DNA from: a virus
DNA length: 32,397 bases
Reading direction: 5' to 3' (one strand)
Virus record (IMG/VR): IMGVR_UViG_3300025159_000223
Span: 1-32,397 of that record
A program made the position numbers and the translations under genes. The notes below the pieces were generated by a model. The model worked only from the letters and a program-made list of their open reading frames with translations, made no database searches and was not told where the DNA came from. Below, in pieces: positions 1 to 5,374 of the stretch. How positions within the stretch are numbered: position 1 is the stretch's first letter; each line of letters starts with the position of its first letter.

Positions 1-2
1 AT

Positions 3-662
3 AAGGACTGCTATGCACGGCTCGCGAGTAAGTTCATCTGGGAGGTGGCTGAACTCGGTGCGACGATCAAGCGCGCTGATCGCGAGGCACTGAAGCACTT
101 CATTACTATGCGGCAGGTCACAGTGAGACCGCCGTATGGACACCACGATCTCAACCGACCCGCAATGGCCTCACTGATCGGCACGGTGAACAACGAGAGT
201 GGACTGCTGAACGATCCCACCGGCTCACGTCGTTTCCTGGTGTGCCACATCGATGCGATCAACTGGTCATACAGCAAGCTTGACGTTCAACAAATCTGGG
301 CTGAAGCGTATGCCGCATTCCTCAACGGTGAATCGTGGCTGCTATCAGTTGCTGAAATGCAACACGCATCACAGATCAATGAACGCTATGACGTTGACGA
401 TCCCATCGAGAGTATCCTGGTGCAGGACTTCGAGATCGATTCCGCACACAATGACGATTGGTGGATGACGAGTATCGAGATCATGCTGCACGTGTTCGGC
501 ACGCAAGCGAGCGCATTGAACCGCATGAACGCGGCAGCACTCGGTACAGTGATGACACGGCTCGGCGTGAGCCGCATTCAACATCAAATGAAGGGTAAGC
601 GCGTGTGGGGATATGCCGGTATCAGGTCGCTGACGGCTGGTGTGTCGGGGATCATTCCATGA
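3..662 (+). CDS. VapE-like replication helicase/primase, C-terminal part (5' truncated)
   Basis: The reading frame is open from base 3, so the gene enters from outside the window and only about 219 C-terminal residues are present. The stretch 'AELGATIKRADREALKHFIT', then 'RPPYGHHDLNRPAMASLIGTVN' split over the next segment, and 'LLNDPTGSRRFLV' match the virulence-associated E (VirE/VapE, PF05272) helicase domain: the R-PPYG, F/LIGT-N and D-TG-RRF signatures are those of its C-terminal ATPase half. In phages this protein is usually fused to or encoded beside a primase and acts in DNA replication initiation. The missing N-terminal part should hold the Walker A motif or a primase domain. It ends at a TGA followed by a long control region, so it is probably the last gene of an early replication operon. 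Family assignment is firm; the exact biochemical role is inferred. Confidence 0.85.
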   Translation, partial: KDCYARLASKFIWEVAELGATIKRADREALKHFITMRQVTVRPPYGHHDLNRPAMASLIGTVNNESGLLNDPTGSRRFLVCHIDAINWSYSKLDVQQIWAEAYAAFLNGESWLLSVAEMQHASQINERYDVDDPIESILVQDFEIDSAHNDDWWMTSIEIMLHVFGTQASALNRMNAAALGTVMTRLGVSRIQHQMKGKRVWGYAGIRSLTAGVSGIIP

Positions 663-724
663 TGATGCACCAACAACTTGACAATAACGCGAAAGTTTGT
701 TTGAAATTCAAACCTTGTGATGGA

Positions 725-853
725 AGTGCACCATGTGCACCATCACTTTTGAGACTTTTTACAATTCTGCACCATGCAGGTATATTAGGTTTCTTTGTTG
801 TTGTTGGTTGGGGTTATAAGAAGTCTGGAAACTGATGGTGCACATGGTGCACT
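725..853. repeat. 21-bp perfect inverted repeat and TGCACCAT box cluster around a promoter
   Basis: Bases 725-745 and 833-853 are exact reverse complements (21 of 21). Each arm contains two TGCACCAT boxes (727-734, 736-743; on the other strand 844-851 and 835-842). A fifth exact box lies at 768-775 inside the palindrome CTGCA-CCA-TGCAG (767-779), and a one-mismatch copy TGCACCAA lies at 666-673. The dyad centre is near 789, close to the predicted transcription start of the promoter at 758-786. The arrangement looks like operator sites for a repressor that binds as a dimer or tetramer and could loop the DNA. An origin role next to the VapE gene is the main alternative. A further 15-nt palindrome lies at 699-713. 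Confidence 0.8.
758..786 (+). promoter_or_regulatory. Sigma70-like promoter inside the operator cluster
   Basis: TTTACA (758-763) and TATATT (781-786) are separated by 17 bases; each hexamer matches the consensus at five of six positions. The palindrome CTGCA-CCA-TGCAG occupies the spacer, so a bound repressor would block RNA polymerase. Transcription would start near 793, giving an untranslated leader of about 220 bases that includes one inverted-repeat arm and the first pentamer tract before the gene at 1012. The stretch from 662 to 1011 holds no other convincing gene. Confidence 0.65.
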
Positions 854-880
854 CGATAGTTGGCGTGAGTGTTATGACAA

Positions 881-960
881 GGCAAGGCGCGGCCGGGCAA
901 GGCAAGGCTGGGCGCGGCGTGGCGAGGTATGGTCTGGTCTGGTCAGGTGTGGCAGGGCAA
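881..960 (+). repeat. GGYNN pentamer tract, 16 units (upstream array)
   Basis: Sixteen consecutive five-base units begin with GGC or GGT in perfect register (for example GGCAA, GGCGC, GGCTG, GGTAT, GGTCT), while the last two bases vary freely. Only the GG and a pyrimidine at position three are kept, so this is a degenerate, phase-conserved repeat and not a simple microsatellite. Because GG recurs every five bases, the plus strand has the pattern needed for two-tier G-quadruplexes. It lies in the probable leader of the gene at 1012 and is mirrored by a second tract just after that gene. Confidence 0.9.
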
Positions 961-1011
961 GGGTAGCACGCGGCGAGCGATTCTCGCCTCATTCCGAAAG
1001 GGGATGAATCG

Positions 1012-1545
1012 ATGTCCATCAAGAGTGTGAAGGTCGTGATCAAAGGTACGTCGGCGTTGCTGATGCACTCGTATCCGATGGTTGCGCCGCCGAAGGGATG
1101 GGAGAAGTCATCGCCGGAGGAGCAGGCCGCATTCGCAGAATATCGCGACTCCGATACGAATGAGCTATATATTCCGGGGTTGGCGATTCAGCGTGCGCTT
1201 GTCGGCGCGGCAGTGTACTCGAAGGGCAAAGGACGCGGATCGCTTCAGAAGCCAGTGGCCGCCTGTGTCACGGTCACACCGGAACGATGCTCGCTCGGTG
1301 TGAGGGAATACAAGGTGGATTCTCGCCCAGTCGTGATCGCCGCGACGAAGGGTCGCATTGTTCGTCATCGGCCACGGTTCGACGAGTGGTCATGTTCGTT
1401 CGGCATCGAGTACGACACGGAGCTATTGAACGAGGCTGACCTGCGTGCTGTGGTCAATGATGCCGGTTCGCGTGTTGGCCTGCTCGATTTCCGGCCGGAG
1501 AAGAAAGGGCCGTTCGGGCGGTTCATGGTCACAGAATGGAAATGA
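1012..1545 (+). CDS. Conserved-looking phage protein of unknown function between pentamer tracts
   Basis: A 177-residue protein beginning at an ATG with a purine-rich ribosome-binding site (AAGGGG, about eight bases upstream). I do not recognise a named family. It starts with a beta-strand-like segment ('KSVKVVIKGTSALLMHS'), has 'YIPGLAIQRALVGAA' near residues 54-68, a basic Gly/Lys stretch ('SKGKGRGSL'), and ends with 'AGSRVGLLDFRPEKKGPFGR' and 'FMVTEW'. The IPG--I--AL element and the Gly-rich '-G-FGRF-V-' ending are reminiscent of RAMP/Cas7-type RNA-binding folds, but this is only a visual impression. Its place after the replication gene would also suit a single-strand DNA binding or annealing protein. 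It is transcribed alone between two GGYNN tracts and probably from the promoter at 758-786. Confidence 0.8.
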   Translation: MSIKSVKVVIKGTSALLMHSYPMVAPPKGWEKSSPEEQAAFAEYRDSDTNELYIPGLAIQRALVGAAVYSKGKGRGSLQKPVAACVTVTPERCSLGVREYKVDSRPVVIAATKGRIVRHRPRFDEWSCSFGIEYDTELLNEADLRAVVNDAGSRVGLLDFRPEKKGPFGRFMVTEWK

Positions 1546-1554
1546 GATAGTCAA

Positions 1555-1639
1555 GGCGCGGTTAGGCAGGGCGAGGCACGGCGCGGCGAGGCAGGGCCAG
1601 GCGCGGCAAGGCGTGGCGAGGCACGGTTCGGTGAGGCAA
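1555..1639 (+). repeat. GGYNN pentamer tract, 17 units (downstream array)
   Basis: Seventeen uninterrupted pentamers starting with GGC or GGT (GGCGC, GGTTA, GGCAG, GGCGA and so on) begin nine bases after the stop codon of the preceding gene and run to within about eight bases of the next ATG. The same orientation and the same degenerate rule are used as in the array at 881-960, yet the unit order is not copied from it. The two tracts therefore look independently maintained by selection for the GGY phase, or generated by a process acting on that phase, more than a simple duplication. Confidence 0.9.
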
Positions 1640-1647
1640 GCTAGGAT

Positions 1648-1959
1648 ATGGTATCCATCGACGCAGTGAACATCGGTTTTGCACTCGTGGGCTTCATGTG
1701 TTGCAGCCTGATGACGATCTCGTTTGCACTCGTAGTCATCCTGCTGCGATCAACGATCAATCGAGTTCCGGTGTACGCACCGGATGCACCTGCATACAGT
1801 GGTACTCCCGAATATCATATCGAGCAGGTCGAGAAGGAGCACTGGTTGAGCACGTATCGGATGTTTGCCTCGCGCGGCTGGACGCTGATCGACAAGGCCG
1901 ATTCACCGATTCTTAAATCGCATTACGAGCTGACTTTCCGTTCACGAAGGATAGGATAA
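1648..1959 (+). CDS. Single-pass membrane protein, unknown
   Basis: A 103-residue protein with one strong hydrophobic segment at about residues 9-34 ('IGFALVGFMCCSLMTISFAL' and onward) followed by a soluble tail rich in Trp, Tyr and charged residues ('EKEHWLSTYRMFASRGWTLI'). The tail would lie on one side of the membrane; the family is not recognised. The ATG at 1648 follows directly on the pentamer tract, and the AGGA at 1643-1646 is too close to serve as a normal ribosome-binding site, so initiation may depend on the leader. The stop codon overlaps the next start (TAATG). Membrane placement is seen in the sequence; no function can be given. Confidence 0.65.
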   Translation: MVSIDAVNIGFALVGFMCCSLMTISFALVVILLRSTINRVPVYAPDAPAYSGTPEYHIEQVEKEHWLSTYRMFASRGWTLIDKADSPILKSHYELTFRSRRIG

Positions 1960-2189
1960 TGCTGATCATGGCAGTCTCGCCGCAGCAGACAATTGTCGGC
2001 ACCGCCGAGGCGATGTATCATGCACATACGCCGCACTCGGACGAACGGTTCGAGCGCGACCGGCATCCGACGGTGCTGACGCTCGACGAGTTCCGGCAGC
2101 ATTTGGCGTGCTTGCCGCTGACTATCGGTGAGATCACGTACCGGCGGATCACACGTGAGGAGTATCAGCGGACACGTGATGGAGGCTAA
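1959..2189 (+). CDS. Small hypothetical protein
   Basis: A 76-residue soluble protein whose ATG overlaps the stop of the preceding gene by one base and has a clear GAAGG ribosome-binding site at 1946-1950. The C-terminal half ('PTVLTLDEFRQHLACLPLTI') resembles a small helix-strand module and is followed by a basic Arg-rich stretch ('YRRITREEYQRTRDGG'). I do not recognise a family. Coupling with its neighbours and good initiation signals support it as real. Confidence 0.6.
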   Translation: MLIMAVSPQQTIVGTAEAMYHAHTPHSDERFERDRHPTVLTLDEFRQHLACLPLTIGEITYRRITREEYQRTRDGG

Positions 2190-2191
2190 CT

Positions 2192-2404
2192 ATGTCTGAG
2201 GATACCGATCGTCTCTATCGTAATGCAGGCAAGATGACACTCAACTCTGACGCTGAGTTCTGGCATGCGATCGCGTTGGGACTCAGCGAACGATACGCGC
2301 ATCGAGAACAGCAGGCACGCCGATTCGCGCGGCAGGCGCGTCATCTCTCGCATTTGCTCCGCCGAACGCGCTCGCAGATCGACGCGCTGAAAGGCCAGCA
2401 TTAA
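2192..2404 (+). CDS. Small Arg-rich helical protein, unknown
   Basis: A 70-residue protein with an excellent ribosome-binding site (GGAGG at 2180-2184, seven bases before the ATG). After a short acidic start it is almost wholly predicted helix with many Arg, Gln and Ala residues ('SERYAHREQQARRFARQARH'), which could form a coiled coil or bind nucleic acid. The family is not recognised. It sits in the run of small genes between the pentamer cassette and the packaging module. Confidence 0.6.
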   Translation: MSEDTDRLYRNAGKMTLNSDAEFWHAIALGLSERYAHREQQARRFARQARHLSHLLRRTRSQIDALKGQH

Positions 2405-2407
2405 ACG

Positions 2408-2521
2408 ATGACAGTGTTGAGTTGTCTCGCACTCTGGTTTATCGCCGGTCTCATTATAAGTATTGCTCTGGGTCGATGGCTGCATGATGTGAACGAGCGA
2501 GATCAGCACATAGATCGGTAG
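2408..2521 (+). CDS. 37-residue single-pass membrane microprotein
   Basis: A very short open frame starting three bases after the preceding stop and ending TAG at 2519-2521. It encodes 37 residues: a hydrophobic helix at about residues 3-21 ('VLSCLALWFIAGLIISIALG') followed by a short charged tail ('RWLHDVNERDQHIDR'). This is the standard build of small phage membrane peptides (pinholin-, antiholin- or spanin-like), but no family is recognised. A weak AAAGG lies about 12 bases upstream. Existence rests on hydrophobic composition and tight packing only. Confidence 0.45.
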   Translation: MTVLSCLALWFIAGLIISIALGRWLHDVNERDQHIDR

Positions 2522-2674
2522 GCTTCCAGCGCGTCCACGATCACGCTCTGAATTTATGCCGAGGATGGACGACCTCCGCGATCACACAATCAGTGGAGCA
2601 TACTGCGGGACGAATATCGATTGGTCTTATCCGGCGTGGTGGATGAGGCCGATCGCATTCTAGCCGCGCTGTCA

Positions 2675-2704
2675 TTGACACTTGTTGGAATCTCGTTGTA
2701 TACT
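2675..2704 (+). promoter_or_regulatory. Strong sigma70-like promoter ahead of the membrane protein and packaging genes
   Basis: A perfect TTGACA (2675-2680) is followed after 18 bases by TATACT (2699-2704, five of six). This is the best promoter match in the window. The start would be near 2711, giving a leader of about 90 bases with a hairpin at 2749-2779 before the ATG at 2803. The upstream interval 2522-2674 has no gene that I can support. Confidence 0.75.
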
Positions 2705-2748
2705 GCTGTTGAGCCAGCGCGTCGTACGGTGGCGACGCGTCCACATTT

Positions 2749-2779
2749 GGGCAGCGGCTTGTCCTCCTGGCCGCTGCCC
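2749..2779 (+). promoter_or_regulatory. GC-rich leader hairpin (GGGCAGCGGC / GCCGCTGCCC)
   Basis: A perfect ten-base-pair stem (2749-2758 with 2770-2779) with an 11-base loop lies in the leader between the promoter at 2675 and the AAGGA ribosome-binding site at 2791-2795. No T-run follows, so it is not a standard intrinsic terminator; mRNA stabilisation or control of transcription/translation is more likely. Its outer seven base pairs are identical to those of the hairpin in front of the capsid gene (11430-11452). Confidence 0.7.
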
Positions 2780-2802
2780 CCTCAACACGAAAGGATCGAG
2801 AC

Positions 2803-3147
2803 ATGCTAACTTTTGCACCAACGGATCTCAACGAACTACTTCAGTTGTTCATCGCATTAGCCGGCTTCGCTGCACTCGCATCAGTGATCGTTGATATTCT
2901 TAAGCGGTTTGGATTGCCAGATGGATCGGCTCCAACCGCTTCTTTGATCATCAACCTCATCGGTTTCGTGTTGTTCGTTATTGCCAACGTATTCAATATC
3001 GATGTTGCCGGCATCGACAAGGTGTTAGCTGGAGTTGCATCGGTGCTGACCGCAATGCTCGGCCTGCTCGGTCAACTGATCGTCTCGCGCGGTGTGCACG
3101 CCGGTCTGCGCGGTACGTTGTTCAGCTTCAGTCATGCACGGGGATAG
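2803..3147 (+). CDS. Small multi-pass membrane protein, holin-like candidate
   Basis: A 114-residue protein with a good AAGGA ribosome-binding site seven bases upstream. Three hydrophobic segments are visible: roughly residues 12-32 ('LLQLFIALAGFAALASVIV'), 44-65 ('ASLIINLIGFVLFVIANVF') and 74-96 ('VLAGVASVLTAMLGLLGQLI'), with short charged links. Size and topology are those of a phage holin with three membrane passes, but no sequence motif proves this and its place upstream of the terminase, far from a lysin, is unusual. It is the first gene behind the strongest promoter of the window and directly abuts the next short gene (TAG-ATG). Confidence 0.7.
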   Translation: MLTFAPTDLNELLQLFIALAGFAALASVIVDILKRFGLPDGSAPTASLIINLIGFVLFVIANVFNIDVAGIDKVLAGVASVLTAMLGLLGQLIVSRGVHAGLRGTLFSFSHARG

Positions 3148-3231
3148 ATGATCCGCTATCTCGTCGGTCTGCGTATTCGTCTGCGTTGGCTATGTCTGGC
3201 CTGGTGGTTGCATCGGGTGCGTGTCAAATGA
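3148..3231 (+). CDS. 27-residue cationic aromatic microprotein
   Basis: This short frame starts immediately after the TAG of the membrane protein and its TGA overlaps the next ATG (ATGA at 3228-3231), so it is tiled exactly between two genes. It encodes 27 residues, begins MIRYLVGLRIRLRW and has six Arg, one Lys and four Trp, making a strongly basic amphipathic helix. A second gene at 29188-29265 starts MIRFLVW and has the same character. A membrane-active or leader-peptide role for translational coupling is inference. Confidence 0.4.
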   Translation: MIRYLVGLRIRLRWLCLAWWLHRVRVK

Positions 3232-3413
3232 TCGATCAGCCATTTACCTATAAGACCAACTTGTACTACATCAACATGCGACGCGGAAATTATCGCATTG
3301 AGCAAGTGGTGTCTCCGCTTCGATGGCGCCTGACTCGGCTCATCCATCCCAGGTGGTATGTATTCAAGATGTTTCATGTCTTGAGGCAACCCGATAGATA
3401 TGAATCCCGCTGA
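3228..3413 (+). CDS. Small hypothetical protein (61 residues)
   Basis: The ATG at 3228 overlaps the preceding stop by four bases, implying coupled translation. The 61-residue product is basic and aromatic ('YKTNLYYINMRRGNYRIEQV', then 'WRLTRLIHPRWYVFKMFHVL') and locally richer in A and T than its neighbours, which may mean a separate origin. No family is recognised. Its end overlaps the start of the next frame by 14 bases. Confidence 0.5.
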   Translation: MIDQPFTYKTNLYYINMRRGNYRIEQVVSPLRWRLTRLIHPRWYVFKMFHVLRQPDRYESR

Positions 3414-3585
3414 TCGGATCGTCTGCATCATACGCGTGCTGTGGAATGGCGTGCGCACGCGCGAGTACACCACAGCATTCGGCGCTGCATTCGAAGCGCT
3501 CATTTCACCACAGAATGGTGTGACCGTGGTGAGCTTGCGTGTACTGTGGGGGGATGTGCTGGATGAGTTCACGCGATCCGCGTAG
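3400..3585 (+). CDS. Small hypothetical protein (61 residues)
   Basis: An ATG at 3400 inside the end of the preceding gene opens a 61-residue frame ('MNPADRIVCIIRVLWNGVRT') that runs into the start of the small terminase gene with a 23-base overlap. Composition is ordinary for a soluble protein of mixed strands and helices. No ribosome-binding site is convincing, and no family is recognised; it may be a real gene squeezed between two others or a chance frame. Confidence 0.35.
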   Translation: MNPADRIVCIIRVLWNGVRTREYTTAFGAAFEALISPQNGVTVVSLRVLWGDVLDEFTRSA

Positions 3586-4027
3586 GAACGGATTCAATTA
3601 TGAGCGCGCGGCTATGGCGCTGGTCGATGCCTTATTCTCAGGCGATGAAGGCGCAGCGCGCAAACATGGCGTGAGCACAGTTTCGATCTGGAACTGGCGC
3701 AATCGTCTCAATACCGATCCCAAGCTGTTAATGATTTTTAGCAGCAAAAAGGAACAGGCTGAGGCGAATTGGTCACTCGAACTGATCCCAGCTATTCTCG
3801 CTGCAATCGACTTTCTCAAACGCGCTGCACAATCTGCCGATCCTACACAATCCGATGTGATCTATTCCATCGCGGGCGCGCTGAAGATCATGGCCGACGT
3901 ACGGGCCTCTATGGATATTTTGGATGCTCGACTTGCTGAGTTCAATCGAGAGGCGCGAGCGGCAGATCAACAGATGGCTGCCGTCGAGGCCAACGAACCG
4001 AATCCCGAAACAGTCCGCATTCGCTGA
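3563..4027 (+). CDS. terS: Terminase small subunit-like DNA-binding protein
   Basis: The ATG at 3563 is chosen because a run of G (3547-3553) lies about nine bases upstream; in-frame GTG 3539 and ATG 3554 are alternatives. The 154-residue product carries a helix-turn-helix near residues 26-46 ('GDEGAARKHGVSTVSIWNWR'), followed by a helical region with a long acidic/Ala-rich tail. This matches small terminase subunits, which bind the packaging site and oligomerise through their helices. The position directly before, and overlapping, the large terminase gene is the main support. The 104-base overlap with that gene is unusually long. Confidence 0.7.
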   Translation: MSSRDPRRNGFNYERAAMALVDALFSGDEGAARKHGVSTVSIWNWRNRLNTDPKLLMIFSSKKEQAEANWSLELIPAILAAIDFLKRAAQSADPTQSDVIYSIAGALKIMADVRASMDILDARLAEFNREARAADQQMAAVEANEPNPETVRIR

Positions 4028-5372
4028 CTGGTTACCAGCGATCTCACCAGAACTGCATTGGGATTGGTCATATATCCGATATGTTCGCGATCATCTTGAT
4101 CGGATCACATCGGGTGACGTTCACAAGCTGATGATCTTCATGCCGCCGCAGCACGGTAAGAGCGCGCTGGCAACGATCCGCTATCCTGTGTGGCGCTTGC
4201 AACGTGAGCCGAAATTGCGCGTGATCGTCGGCGCATATAACCAGTATCTCGCCGAGAAGTTCTCGCGGCAAGCACGCCGACTCGCGTCGTACTGCATGCA
4301 ACTCAGCCTAGATCGCACGGCTGCTTACGATTGGGAGACGCGATCGGGCGGTGGCATGCGAGCAGCCGGTGTCGGATCGGGTGTGACGGGTATCGGTGGT
4401 GATCTGATTATCATTGACGATCCCGTGAAATCGCGTGAGGAGGCCGAGTCGCAAGCGTATCGCGATCGCGTGTGGGATTGGTATTCGAACGATCTGTATA
4501 CGCGGCAGGGGCCGGACTGCGCATTTATTCTCATTATGACCCGTTGGCATCAGGACGATCTCGCGGGTCGGATTATCGATAGCGACGACGGATCGAATTG
4601 GACAATCATCAGCTTACCCGCTGAGGCAGAACCGGGTGATCCACTCGGCCGCACTACTGGTGAGCCGCTGTGTCCAGCGCGTTTTGATCTGACCGCATTG
4701 GCCGACTTTCGCATGACGCTCGGACGCGACTATCACGCACTGTATCAGCAGCAGCCGAGCGCACGTGAAGGTGGCATGTTCAAAGAGCACTGGTTGCCAT
4801 TGGTCGATGCAGTCCCGGCGCAAGCGCAGCGTGTGCGCTGGTGGGATCAGGCAGCCACTGAGGCGGGCGGTGACTTCACGGCTGGCGTGCTCGTCGCTTA
4901 TGCAAACGGGATCATCACCATCGAAGACGTGCTCCGTGGACAGTGGGCTGCCGGTGAACGCGATGCGATCATTCGCCATACGGCTGAGAAGGATGCACTG
5001 TACGGCCCGATCGTCTATTGGGGTGAGCAAGAGCCAGGCGCATCAGGCAAAGACGCGGCACGCGCGTTCATTCAATTACTCGCGGGCTACCCCGTGAACA
5101 CCGAACCGACGACGGGCAGCAAAGAGATCGCGTGTCAACCGTTGGCCTCACAAGCACAGGCTGGCAACGTGCGAGTGAAGCGTGCCGCGTGGTCATCGGC
5201 ATTCATCGCCGAAGCGTGCGATTTTCCATCGGGCAAACATGACGATCAGATCGAAGCTGCTGCGCGCGCGTTTAATAAGCTCGCGCGTTATCCGGCGCCC
5301 GCATCAGGAACGAATATAGAACTGCGTCGAGTGCATGCAGCCCGATCGCGCAGCAGTTGGCAGCGAGGATAG
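3924..5372 (+). CDS. terL: Terminase large subunit
   Basis: This 482-residue protein is the packaging motor ATPase and headful/cos nuclease. Visible motifs: 'FADWLPAISPELHWDW' at the N-terminus, the Walker A variant PPQHGKS at residues 74-80, Walker B 'LIIIDDP' at 161-167, the coupling motif 'TRWHQDDL' near 206-213, and nuclease acidic residues in 'WWDQAAT' (D308), 'DFTAGV' (D317) and 'HDDQIEA' (D440-D441). Length is normal for the family. The first ATG lies within the small subunit gene; no later in-frame ATG precedes the conserved N-terminal motif, so the 104-base overlap appears real. The stop is two bases before the next start. Confidence 0.95.
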   Translation: MLDLLSSIERRERQINRWLPSRPTNRIPKQSAFADWLPAISPELHWDWSYIRYVRDHLDRITSGDVHKLMIFMPPQHGKSALATIRYPVWRLQREPKLRVIVGAYNQYLAEKFSRQARRLASYCMQLSLDRTAAYDWETRSGGGMRAAGVGSGVTGIGGDLIIIDDPVKSREEAESQAYRDRVWDWYSNDLYTRQGPDCAFILIMTRWHQDDLAGRIIDSDDGSNWTIISLPAEAEPGDPLGRTTGEPLCPARFDLTALADFRMTLGRDYHALYQQQPSAREGGMFKEHWLPLVDAVPAQAQRVRWWDQAATEAGGDFTAGVLVAYANGIITIEDVLRGQWAAGERDAIIRHTAEKDALYGPIVYWGEQEPGASGKDAARAFIQLLAGYPVNTEPTTGSKEIACQPLASQAQAGNVRVKRAAWSSAFIAEACDFPSGKHDDQIEAAARAFNKLARYPAPASGTNIELRRVHAARSRSSWQRG

Positions 5373-5374
5373 AT

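Noticed and set aside
678-706. TTGACA at 678-683 as a promoter
   Set aside because: No acceptable -10 box at 16-18 bases; the pair at 758-786 is much better.
659-835. 58-codon frame with ATGA overlap to the VapE stop
   Set aside because: It runs through the operator boxes and the promoter, its composition (HHAGILGFFVVVGWGYKK) looks accidental, and the DNA is better explained as a control region.
881-1639. CRISPR-like array
   Set aside because: The pentamer tracts have no spacers and no long conserved repeat; they are degenerate short tandem units.
2541-2831. Minus- and plus-strand frames over 2541-2894
   Set aside because: They cross the promoter, the hairpin and the start of the membrane protein gene, and none has a plausible start or composition.
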